Source: Rhodoferax sp. GW822-FHT02A01
GTDB taxonomy: Bacteria; Pseudomonadota; Gammaproteobacteria; Burkholderiales; Burkholderiaceae_C
Direction: 5' to 3'
Length of the DNA stretch: 64,000 nucleotides
Assembly: GCF_038784515.1 (NCBI RefSeq)
Contig: NZ_CP152376.1
Coordinates: forward strand, 1,984,001-2,048,000
Position numbers and translations under genes: made by a program. The stretch's first letter is position 1. Each line of letters opens with the position of its first letter. Under the pieces are notes generated by a model. The model made no database searches, had not been told where the DNA came from, and saw only the letters and a list, made by a program, of their open reading frames with translations. Positions 1 through 6,948 of this stretch are shown piece by piece.

Positions 1-365
1 AGACCATGGTTCTGGCCTCTGTTCACATGTACGCGAAAACGCGCCCCACCTTCCTGCACCACATGTGGGTCCGGCACGGTGCCAGCCATCAGCCGCGTCT
101 CGAGGTGCCCTTGCGCGCGGCACTGGTACACCCAGTTGAGCGGCTGGTCGCTAGCGATGTGCTGCCAGCGTGCGGTCAGCGCCGTGTGGACCTGGGACAG
201 TGCGGCGTCATCCAGCGGCAGAAAACTGGTCAGCACAAAGACCGGTGTGTAGCTGTCCAGCGCCAGGTGTTCACAACCGGGAAAGAGGCCGCCACGGCCA
301 TGGAAGAGGCGCGTGGCATCGGAGCAGGGTTCCATCGTGGCGATGGTGTCGAGTAAGGCTTGCAT
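1..365 (-). CDS. N-terminal part of a probable class I SAM-dependent methyltransferase (cut by window edge)
   Basis: An open minus-strand frame starts with ATG at 365 and stays open to the left edge, so about 121 codons are visible and the C-terminus is missing. The protein begins MQALLDTIATMEPCSDATRL and continues with FHGRGGLFPGCEHLALD and NWVYQCRAQGHLETRLM. I recognise this opening from Burkholderiales proteins annotated as SAM-dependent methyltransferases of the RlmI-like type, but the SAM-binding motifs lie outside the window. The ribosome binding site is weak. Plus-strand frames over the same bases look like shadows, because only the minus frame gives a protein-like composition. The family call is inference. 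Confidence 0.6.
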   Translation of the reverse strand, partial: MQALLDTIATMEPCSDATRLFHGRGGLFPGCEHLALDSYTPVFVLTSFLPLDDAALSQVHTALTARWQHIASDQPLNWVYQCRAQGHLETRLMAGTVPDPHVVQEGGARFRVHVNRGQNHG

Positions 366-406
366 AGGTGGGCTGAGCTTACCAACCACCCACTCCGCGG
401 CCTGAT

Positions 407-430
407 GCCGGGCTGATTCTCAAGCCCGGC
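407..430. repeat. 8-bp inverted repeat between divergent genes
   Basis: GCCGGGCT at 407-414 is perfectly complementary to AGCCCGGC at 423-430, with an 8-base spacer. It lies between the start of the minus-strand methyltransferase (365) and the plus-strand SnoaL gene (536). Neither side carries a clear T-run, so it is not a convincing terminator. It could be an operator or a leader hairpin. Confidence 0.4.
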
Positions 431-535
431 AATAAAGTCCTTCAAGGCGCAAACGCATTCTCAAACGGGGCTGAAAGTCCAAGAATTCCTCCATGCGCAC
501 ATTCCGCGCACAACTGTTTTGAGGAACTTATCGTC

Positions 536-1063
536 ATGCTTCGTTTGCCCCTGTTTTCTGCCCTGTTGGTGGTCTTGCCGGCTGCCACGTTTGCTGCAGC
601 TACCTCGCCTGCCGACGATCTGCCGCGGCCGCATCACCTGGTTGCAGCGCCCGATGGTCAGGACGCCGCACTGGCCGCGCGCCGCTATGCCGCCTTCTGG
701 AATACCGGCCTACCCGCCTTTGCCGAAGCGGCACTGGCCACCAGCTTCATGGACCGCACCTTGCCCGCCGGCCGCCCGCAGGGCCCCCAAGGTCCGTTGG
801 CAGCGTCGCAGGCCTTTCGCGCGGCCGTGCCCGATCTGCGGGCTGAAATCGATGACATGGTGGTGGCCGGTGACCGTGTCAGCGTGCGCCTGCATTTCCA
901 GGGGCACTTCAGTGGTCAGTTCGGCGGCGTGCAGGGCCAGGGCCAGGCCGTCGACTTCCGGGCGTTCGACCTCTACCGCGTGGAGGCGGGCCGTATTGCC
1001 GAGAACTGGCATCTGGAAGATAACCTGACCCTGCTGCAGCAACTGGGTGTGGTTGCCCGCTGA
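536..1063 (+). CDS. Exported SnoaL-like / ester cyclase family protein
   Basis: The 175-residue product has a clear signal peptide (residues 1 to about 21, hydrophobic, with cleavage near TFA-AA), so it probably acts in the periplasm. Residues about 45-165 resemble the SnoaL-like fold of ester cyclases and NTF2-like proteins: an AARRYAAFWNTG helix, then FRAAVPDLRAEIDDMVVAGD and strands ending in IAENWHLED, the usual C-terminal pattern. A GAGGAA ribosome binding site precedes ATG 536. The SDR gene follows 26 bases downstream on the same strand, so the two may be cotranscribed. The family is small-molecule binding or isomerising; the substrate cannot be read from the sequence. Secretion is unusual among the SnoaL-like proteins I know. 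Confidence 0.75.
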   Translation: MLRLPLFSALLVVLPAATFAAATSPADDLPRPHHLVAAPDGQDAALAARRYAAFWNTGLPAFAEAALATSFMDRTLPAGRPQGPQGPLAASQAFRAAVPDLRAEIDDMVVAGDRVSVRLHFQGHFSGQFGGVQGQGQAVDFRAFDLYRVEAGRIAENWHLEDNLTLLQQLGVVAR

Positions 1064-1089
1064 TGCCGGCCACAGAAAAGGAATACACC

Positions 1090-1764
1090 ATGAACTTCTC
1101 TTCTTCCTTGCAAGGCCAGCATGTGGTCGTTGTGGGCGGTACATCCGGCATTGGCCGCGCAGTGGTCCGTGCTGCGCAGACCGCAGGCGCCAAGGTCACA
1201 GCGCTGGGGCGTGGCAGCGGGATTGCCTGCGATGTGACCGACCCGGACAGCGTGAACCAGGCCTTTGCACGACTGGGACCGGTGGACCATCTGGTGATCA
1301 CTGCTGGTGCACGCGTGGGCTCGCCCAGCCTGGCGCAGCTGACCGACGCCGAACTGGCGTTAACCTACGAGGTCAAGCTGTTTGGCGCTTTGCGCGCCAT
1401 TCGTTTCGCCTTGCCAAAGCTGGCGCCGCAGGCGTCGGTCACCCTGACCTCCGGATTGCTGTCGCGCAAGCCCAGTGCAGGCGGCTTGCTCAAAGGCAGC
1501 GTCAATGCAGCCATCGAAGCGGCGGCGCGCCAGCTGGCCAAGGAGCTGGCACCCCGGCGCGTCAATGTGGTGAGTCCCGGTGTCGTCGATACCGAGCTCT
1601 GGAGCGGCTCCACGCGTGAGGCAACGCTGGCGCGCATAGGCGCCGGTCTGCCCGTCGGGCGTGTCGGTCTCCCCCACGAGCTGGCGCAGGCCTATGTGCT
1701 GGCCATGGCCAACGGATTCATGACCGGCGCGGTCATCGACGTGGATGGCGGAGGCCTGCTATGA
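1090..1764 (+). CDS. SDR-family protein lacking the canonical YxxxK pair
   Basis: The 224-residue product has the Rossmann signature GGTSGIG at residues 16-22 and a classical short-chain dehydrogenase layout, ending VNVVSPGVVDTELW and FMTGAVIDVDGG. ATG 1090 is preferred over the in-frame ATG 1063 because AAAGGA lies just upstream of it and the fold begins there. The Ser/Thr of the active site may be T120 or S121, but where classical SDRs have YxxxK the alignment places K135 and N139, so the Tyr and Lys appear to be missing. The gene overlaps the next one by ATGA. It may be a non-catalytic or altered NAD(P)-binding protein. No substrate is apparent. Confidence 0.8.
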   Translation: MNFSSSLQGQHVVVVGGTSGIGRAVVRAAQTAGAKVTALGRGSGIACDVTDPDSVNQAFARLGPVDHLVITAGARVGSPSLAQLTDAELALTYEVKLFGALRAIRFALPKLAPQASVTLTSGLLSRKPSAGGLLKGSVNAAIEAAARQLAKELAPRRVNVVSPGVVDTELWSGSTREATLARIGAGLPVGRVGLPHELAQAYVLAMANGFMTGAVIDVDGGGLL

Positions 1765-2600
1765 AAAACCACTGGCCCGAGGGCATACGCCTGGTTGTTT
1801 CGCTGTCCATGCAATTCGAAGCGGGGGCGCAAGGCGAGCGCGACAACGGCGCGCCTTTTCCTCCCCTGCGCGAGGCCGTGCCCGATCTGCCAGCAGCCAC
1901 CTGGTTTGACTACGGCGTGCGCGAGGGCATTCCCCGCATGCTGGACCTGTGGGACCGCTACCGCGTGCCGGTGACATCGCATATGGTGGGCCGTGCGGTG
2001 GAGGCTACACCCGCTTTGGCCCGCGAGATTGTGGAACGGGGCCACGAAGCCGCCGCCCATGGACACACCTGGACGCCGCACTGGACGCTCAGCCCCGAAG
2101 AAGAGCGCGCATCCTACGTGGCCAATGTGGCAGCCATCGAGCGCGCCACCGGCACCCGGCCCACCGGCTTCAATGCCTTCTGGCTGCGTGGCACGCCGCA
2201 CACCTTGTCGGTTTTGCAGTCCCTGGGTTTTCGGTACCACATCGACGATTTGTCGGCGGACGAGCCGCTGCGTACCACGGTCAATGGCCAGCCCTTTGCC
2301 ATCGTGCCCTACACGCTGCGCAACAACGACATTGCCCGCTACGGGGCGGAGGGGCCACTGACCGCGGCGGCCTTCGGCCAGGAGTTGCGCGATGAGTTTG
2401 ACCAGCTGTATGCCGAGGCCGCGCTACGCCGGCGCATGATGTCAGTCTCGCTGCATGACCGCATTGGTGGCACGCCTGCGCGCATCAAGGTGCTGGGTGA
2501 CTTCCTGCGCTATGCCCTGGGCCATCCGGGCGTGGTGTTCCTGCGCAAGGACCGCATTGCCGAATGGGCGCTCACCATGCCGGGAGTGCCCGAGCGATAG
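1761..2600 (+). CDS. Polysaccharide deacetylase (NodB-like, PuuE/allantoinase-type) family protein
   Basis: The 279-residue protein resembles the cytoplasmic branch of the polysaccharide deacetylase family. SLSMQFEAGA (residues 14-23) replaces the usual TFDDG strand, H95, H100 and H102 lie in GHEAAAHGHTW, and FNAFWLRGTPHTLSVLQSLGF is the mid-domain strand, followed by a late SVSLHDRIGG His motif. No signal peptide is present, so a cytosolic amidase or deacetylase role on a small molecule is more likely than work on cell wall polymers. Its ATG overlaps the stop of the SDR gene, which suggests translational coupling and a shared pathway. Substrate unknown. Confidence 0.8.
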   Translation: MKNHWPEGIRLVVSLSMQFEAGAQGERDNGAPFPPLREAVPDLPAATWFDYGVREGIPRMLDLWDRYRVPVTSHMVGRAVEATPALAREIVERGHEAAAHGHTWTPHWTLSPEEERASYVANVAAIERATGTRPTGFNAFWLRGTPHTLSVLQSLGFRYHIDDLSADEPLRTTVNGQPFAIVPYTLRNNDIARYGAEGPLTAAAFGQELRDEFDQLYAEAALRRRMMSVSLHDRIGGTPARIKVLGDFLRYALGHPGVVFLRKDRIAEWALTMPGVPER

Positions 2601-2646
2601 TGCAGGCCGCGCCACCGGAGACATGCGCTTGGTGGATACTGCAGGC

Positions 2647-3534
2647 ATGGATCGACTCAACGATTTGCGCCTGTTTGTGGACGCTGCGGCACTGGGCAGT
2701 TTTTCTGCCGCAGGCCGCAAGCAGGGCTTGTCGGCCGCTGCATCCAGTGCCTGCATCCAGCGGCTGGAAGCGGCCCTGGGGGTCAAGCTGTTTGAGCGCA
2801 CCACCCGGCGCCTGCGCCTGACCGAAGAAGGCGAGGCGTATCGGCATTACGGCCAACAGGCGCTTGACGCGTTGGCAGAGGCCGAACAGCTGCTGCTGGC
2901 CGGGCAGACCGAGGTGCGGGGCACCTTGCGCATCTCGGCTCCGTCCGACCTGGGGCGCAATGCCCTGCTGACCCACCTGGGCAGTTTTCAGGCCCAGCAC
3001 CCGCATGTCCGTGTGGTGCTGTCCCTGGACGACACGCCGGTCAACCTGGTGGGCGATGAAATCGATCTGGCCATCCGCTACGGGCAGCCACCGGACAGCC
3101 GCATGGTGGCCCGCCTGCTTGCACAAAGCCGCCGGGTGGTGTGTGCGTCGCCCGGTTTGCTGGCCCGTGTGGGCGTGCCGCAGGCGCCTGCGGATCTGGC
3201 CGGCCTGCCCACCCTGGCGCTGGTGACCTCCGGCGGGCTCATGAACGAATGGGTCTACCGCAGCAACGGCGCCCGGCGCACGGTCAAGGTAAACCCACAG
3301 CATGAGAGCAATGACGGGGAGGTGCTCCGGCGCTGGGCCGTCAACGGACTGGGGTTTGTGTACAAGTCGCTGCTGGATGTGTCCGACGATCTGCAAGCCG
3401 GGCGGCTGATCACCGTGCTGGACGGCTGCTTCACAGAGGCGGCACCGCTGCACCTGCTCTACCACCCGCACGGATTCCAGCCACCGCGCCTGCGCTTGAT
3501 GGTCGCGCACCTCCAAAAAACCTTTGCCGGGTAG
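2647..3534 (+). CDS. LysR-family transcriptional regulator
   Basis: The 295-residue product has an N-terminal winged helix-turn-helix (residues 1-60, FVDAAALGSFSAAGRKQGLS and ASSACIQRLEAALGVKLFER), then a periplasmic-binding-like effector domain starting at RGTLRISAPSDLGRN. It resembles the CrgA-type LysR subgroup. ATG 2647 is chosen because the HTH begins there; an ATG at 2623 sits too close to its GGAG. LysR regulators are often divergent from their targets, but this one follows the deacetylase gene by 46 bases on the same strand, so it may belong to the same transcript and control the small upstream set. That link is inference. Confidence 0.88.
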   Translation: MDRLNDLRLFVDAAALGSFSAAGRKQGLSAAASSACIQRLEAALGVKLFERTTRRLRLTEEGEAYRHYGQQALDALAEAEQLLLAGQTEVRGTLRISAPSDLGRNALLTHLGSFQAQHPHVRVVLSLDDTPVNLVGDEIDLAIRYGQPPDSRMVARLLAQSRRVVCASPGLLARVGVPQAPADLAGLPTLALVTSGGLMNEWVYRSNGARRTVKVNPQHESNDGEVLRRWAVNGLGFVYKSLLDVSDDLQAGRLITVLDGCFTEAAPLHLLYHPHGFQPPRLRLMVAHLQKTFAG

Positions 3535-3627
3535 CACAGTCAGCGCTTCCCGTGCAGCTTTACATGGCTGCTGGCGCATTCCCTTGCAAATCCTGGGCAT
3601 CCTGAAACGCCGTCATCCCCGCCCAAT

Positions 3628-3633
3628 TACAAT
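3628..3633 (+). promoter_or_regulatory. Possible -10 element upstream of yajC
   Basis: TACAAT lies 93 bases before the yajC start in the 192-base gap after the LysR gene. The same hexamer precedes pgk (15179) and bamE (56611). No good -35 is seen 16-18 bases upstream, so the call rests on the -10 alone. The rest of the gap shows nothing else I can name. Confidence 0.35.
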
Positions 3634-3726
3634 GCAGGGTTGCCTCGCACGCAGACCTGACTCCATGTAACAAGGGGCGGGCGGTGTGCGTGAGCCGTCT
3701 TTAATCCCCTTTTGTGGAGTTTGCCT

Positions 3727-4056
3727 GTGTTCATTTCTTCTGCCTACGCCCAAACCGCTCCTGCCGCCGCTGGTGGAGACATGCAGTCTTCGCTGATGAG
3801 CATGCTGCCTTTGGTGCTGATGTTTGTGGTGCTGTACTTCGTCATGATCCGCCCCCAGATGAAGAAGCAAAAGGAAACCAAGGCCATGATCGATGCGCTG
3901 GCCAAGGGTGACGAAGTGGTCACCGTGGGCGGTATTCTGGGCAAGATCACCAAGATCAGCGACAACGCCCTGGGCCTGGAAGTGGCCAACGGCGTGGAAG
4001 TGCAGATTCAGCGCAATGCTGTGGTGCAAGTGCTGCCCAAGGGCTCCATCAAGTAA
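3727..4056 (+). CDS. yajC: Preprotein translocase subunit YajC
   Basis: The 109-residue inner membrane protein is the small partner of SecDF in the holotranslocon. It starts with GTG at 3727 (MFISSAYAQ), as in other Burkholderiales, with GGAG seven bases upstream; a TTG at 3712 in the same frame is less likely. One membrane segment spans about residues 22-40 (MLPLVLMFVVLYFVMIRPQ), followed by the conserved KKQKE basic patch and a cytoplasmic domain with KGDEVVTVGGILGKI. secD follows by 27 bases. The usual tgt gene is not upstream; a LysR gene is there instead. Confidence 0.95.
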   Translation: MFISSAYAQTAPAAAGGDMQSSLMSMLPLVLMFVVLYFVMIRPQMKKQKETKAMIDALAKGDEVVTVGGILGKITKISDNALGLEVANGVEVQIQRNAVVQVLPKGSIK

Positions 4057-4083
4057 TTTCCCCCAAACAACCCTGGCGCGAAC

Positions 4084-5964
4084 ATGAACCGTTACCCGGT
4101 ATGGAAGTACGCGATCATCCTGATCGCGCTGTTGGTGGGCGGGCTCTATGCCCTGCCCAATTTTTTTGGTGAAGCCCCGGCGGTACAGGTATCCGTGGGT
4201 AAGACCGGGATGCGGCTGGATTCCGCGTCGCTGGGTCTGGTGGAAGATGCGCTGAAGGCCGCAGGGATTGCACCCGACGCGGTGGCTTTGGATGGAACTT
4301 CCATCCGCGCGCGCTTTTCCAATACCGATGCGCAGCTCAAGGCCAAGGATGCGATCCAGAAGGCGCTGAACCCGGATCCGGCAGATCCCGCCTATGTGGT
4401 GGCGCTCAACCTGCTGAGCCGTTCGCCAGCCTGGCTGAGTGCGCTGCATGCGTCTCCCATGTACCTGGGCCTGGATTTGCGCGGCGGCGTGCACTTCATG
4501 CTGCAGGTGGACATGCAGGCCGCTTTGAGCAAGCGTGCCGAATCGCTGGCCGGCGATATTCGTACGGTGCTGCGTGAAAAGAATGTGCGCCACAGCGGTA
4601 TCAACCGCAATGGCCAGACCATCGAAGTCAAGTTCCAGGATAGCCAGACCATGGATACGGCCAAGGGCATCATCCAGGACCAGTTCAATGAGCTGACCAG
4701 CACCGAGTCGCCCGATGGCACCGGATTCAAGCTGGTGGCCTCCATCAACCCGGTGGCGGGTCGCAAGATCCAGGAGCAGGCGCTCAAGCAGAACATCACC
4801 ACCCTGCACAACCGGATCAATGAGCTGGGCGTGGCCGAGCCGGTGATCCAGCAGCAGGGTCTGGACCGCATCGTGGTGCAACTGCCGGGCGTGCAGGACA
4901 CCGCCAAGGCCAAGGACATCCTGGGTCGCACTGCCACGCTGGAAATCCGCATGGTGGAAGAGAGCGCGGAAGCCCGCGCTGCCGAGGCCGGCACCGGCCC
5001 GGTACCCTTTGGAACCGAGCGCTACCTGGAACGCAGTGGCGCACCGGTGATCGTCAAGAAGCAGGTCATCTTGACCGGCGACAACCTGACCGATGCCCAG
5101 CCCGGCTTTGACAGCCAGACGCAAGAGGCTGCGGTCCACCTGACGCTGGACGCCAAGGGCGCACGCATCTTCCGCGACGTGACGCGCGAGAGCATTGGCA
5201 AGCGTATGGCCATCCTGCTGTTTGAAAAAGGCAAGGGTGAAGTAGTCACCGCACCGGTGATCCGCTCCGAAATCGGCGGCGGTCGGGTGCAGATTTCCGG
5301 TCGCATGACGACCACGGAAGCCGCTGACACGGCCTTGCTGCTGCGCGCCGGTTCCCTGGCTGCGCCCATGGAAATCATCGAAGAGCGCACCATCGGTCCG
5401 TCGCTGGGTGCCGAGAACATTGCCAAGGGCTTCAACAGCGTGACCTGGGGCTTTTGTGCCGTGGCCGTCTTCATGTGTATCTACTACATGCTGTTTGGCA
5501 TGATTTCCAGCTTGGCGCTGGCGGTCAATCTGTTGCTGCTGGTGGCGGTGCTGTCCATGCTGCAGGCCACGCTGACGCTGCCCGGCATGGCGGCCATGGC
5601 GTTGGTGCTGGGTATGGCGATTGACTCCAATGTGCTGATCAACGAGCGCGTGCGTGAAGAGCTGCGCAACGGTTCTTCGCCGCAGGCTGCCATCCACGCC
5701 GGTTACGACCGAGCCTGGGCCACCATCATCGACTCCAACGTCACCACCCTGATCGCGGGTTTGGCCTTGCTGGCTTTCGGCTCCGGGCCGGTGCGTGGTT
5801 TTGCCGTGGTGCACTGCCTGGGTATCCTGACGAGCATGTTCTCGGGCGTGTTCTTCTCACGCGGCGTGGTCAACGTTTGGTATGGCCGCCAGAAGAAGCT
5901 CAAGACCGTGTCCATTGGCACGGTGTGGAAGCCCACGGCGGGCGACCAGATCATCAAGAGCTAA
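4084..5964 (+). CDS. secD: Protein translocase subunit SecD
   Basis: The 626-residue protein is one half of the proton-driven SecDF complex that helps pull exported proteins through SecYEG. TM1 lies near residues 8-27. A large periplasmic part includes the conserved YLGLDLRGGVHFMLQVD segment (about 127-144) and RIVVQLPGVQD. Five C-terminal membrane segments follow, with the family motifs GMAIDSNVLINERVREE and a later GFAVVHCLGILTSMFS. Length is normal for betaproteobacteria. secF starts 15 bases downstream; yajC, secD and secF form an operon. Confidence 0.97.
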   Translation: MNRYPVWKYAIILIALLVGGLYALPNFFGEAPAVQVSVGKTGMRLDSASLGLVEDALKAAGIAPDAVALDGTSIRARFSNTDAQLKAKDAIQKALNPDPADPAYVVALNLLSRSPAWLSALHASPMYLGLDLRGGVHFMLQVDMQAALSKRAESLAGDIRTVLREKNVRHSGINRNGQTIEVKFQDSQTMDTAKGIIQDQFNELTSTESPDGTGFKLVASINPVAGRKIQEQALKQNITTLHNRINELGVAEPVIQQQGLDRIVVQLPGVQDTAKAKDILGRTATLEIRMVEESAEARAAEAGTGPVPFGTERYLERSGAPVIVKKQVILTGDNLTDAQPGFDSQTQEAAVHLTLDAKGARIFRDVTRESIGKRMAILLFEKGKGEVVTAPVIRSEIGGGRVQISGRMTTTEAADTALLLRAGSLAAPMEIIEERTIGPSLGAENIAKGFNSVTWGFCAVAVFMCIYYMLFGMISSLALAVNLLLLVAVLSMLQATLTLPGMAAMALVLGMAIDSNVLINERVREELRNGSSPQAAIHAGYDRAWATIIDSNVTTLIAGLALLAFGSGPVRGFAVVHCLGILTSMFSGVFFSRGVVNVWYGRQKKLKTVSIGTVWKPTAGDQIIKS

Positions 5965-5979
5965 ACGGGAAGTACTGAC

Positions 5980-6933
5980 ATGGAATTTTTCAAAATCCGC
6001 CGTGACATTCCCTTCATGCGGAATGCACTGCTGTTCAACGCGATTTCGGCCCTGACTTTTGTGGCGGCTGTCTTCTTCCTGTTCTCCCGCGGTCTGCATC
6101 TGTCGGTGGAGTTCACCGGTGGCACGCTGATGGAGGTGAGCTACTCCCAGCCCGCTGACCTGAATGCCATCCGCTCCGCCGTCGACGCGCTGGGCATCCA
6201 GGACGTGCAGGTGCAAAACTTCGGTACCGCGCAGGACGTGCTGATCCGCATGCCGGTGCAAAAGGGCAGCAACTCGGCACAGCAAAGTGAGAAGGTCCTG
6301 ACCGCGCTCAAGGCGGGCGATGCCAGCGCGACCCTGCGCCGAACCGAGTTTGTCGGACCCCAGGTAGGCGACGAACTGGCGGCAGATGGTCTCAAGGCCC
6401 TGGCCTGCGTGGTGGCCGGCATCATGATTTATCTGGCCATCCGCTTTGAGTGGAAGTTTGCGGTTGCGGCCATCATCGCCAACTTGCATGACGTGGTCAT
6501 CATTCTGGGCTTTTTCGCCTTCTTCCAGTGGGAGTTCTCGCTGCCCGTTCTGGCGGCGGTGCTGGCTGTGCTGGGTTACTCGGTGAACGAGTCGGTGGTG
6601 ATCTTTGACCGGATTCGTGAGAACTTCCGGCGCTACCGCAAGATGAACACGGTCGAGATCATCGACAACGCCATTACCTCCACCATCAGCCGCACCATCA
6701 TCACCCACGGCTGTACCCAGCTGATGGTGCTGTCCATGCTGTTGTTTGGTGGGGCCACTTTGCATTACTTTGCACTGGCCTTGACCATCGGCATTTTGTT
6801 CGGCATCTATTCCTCGGTGTTTGTGGCGGCAGCCATTGCCATGTGGCTTGGCATCAAGCGCGAAGACCTAATCAAGGGCACGGTCAAAAAAGATGAAGAC
6901 CCGAATGACCCCAACGCAGGTGCCACGGTTTAA
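5980..6933 (+). CDS. secF: Protein translocase subunit SecF
   Basis: The 317-residue partner of SecD begins MEFFKIRRDIPFM. TM1 spans about residues 17-36, a short periplasmic loop starts with the SecF motif VEFTGGTLMEVSY, and a five-helix C-terminal bundle carries GYSVNESVVIFDRIRENFR and the motif TISRTIITHGCTQLMV. Spacing to secD is 15 bases. The DUF1631 gene begins 13 bases after the stop, so the transcript may extend further. Confidence 0.97.
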   Translation: MEFFKIRRDIPFMRNALLFNAISALTFVAAVFFLFSRGLHLSVEFTGGTLMEVSYSQPADLNAIRSAVDALGIQDVQVQNFGTAQDVLIRMPVQKGSNSAQQSEKVLTALKAGDASATLRRTEFVGPQVGDELAADGLKALACVVAGIMIYLAIRFEWKFAVAAIIANLHDVVIILGFFAFFQWEFSLPVLAAVLAVLGYSVNESVVIFDRIRENFRRYRKMNTVEIIDNAITSTISRTIITHGCTQLMVLSMLLFGGATLHYFALALTIGILFGIYSSVFVAAAIAMWLGIKREDLIKGTVKKDEDPNDPNAGATV

Positions 6934-6948
6934 TATCTAGCCAGATAT
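6933..6948 (+). promoter_or_regulatory. Small hairpin covering the DUF1631 start codon
   Basis: ATATCT (6933-6938) and AGATAT (6943-6948) form a 6-bp stem with a 4-base loop. The right arm contains the first two bases of ATG 6947, and there is no Shine-Dalgarno sequence before this start. The structure could make translation depend on ribosomes arriving from secF. Confidence 0.35.

Noticed and set aside
3613..5814. A 733-codon minus-strand frame opposite yajC and secD
   Set aside because: Low-complexity His/Gln-rich translation, and a clear secD on the other strand.
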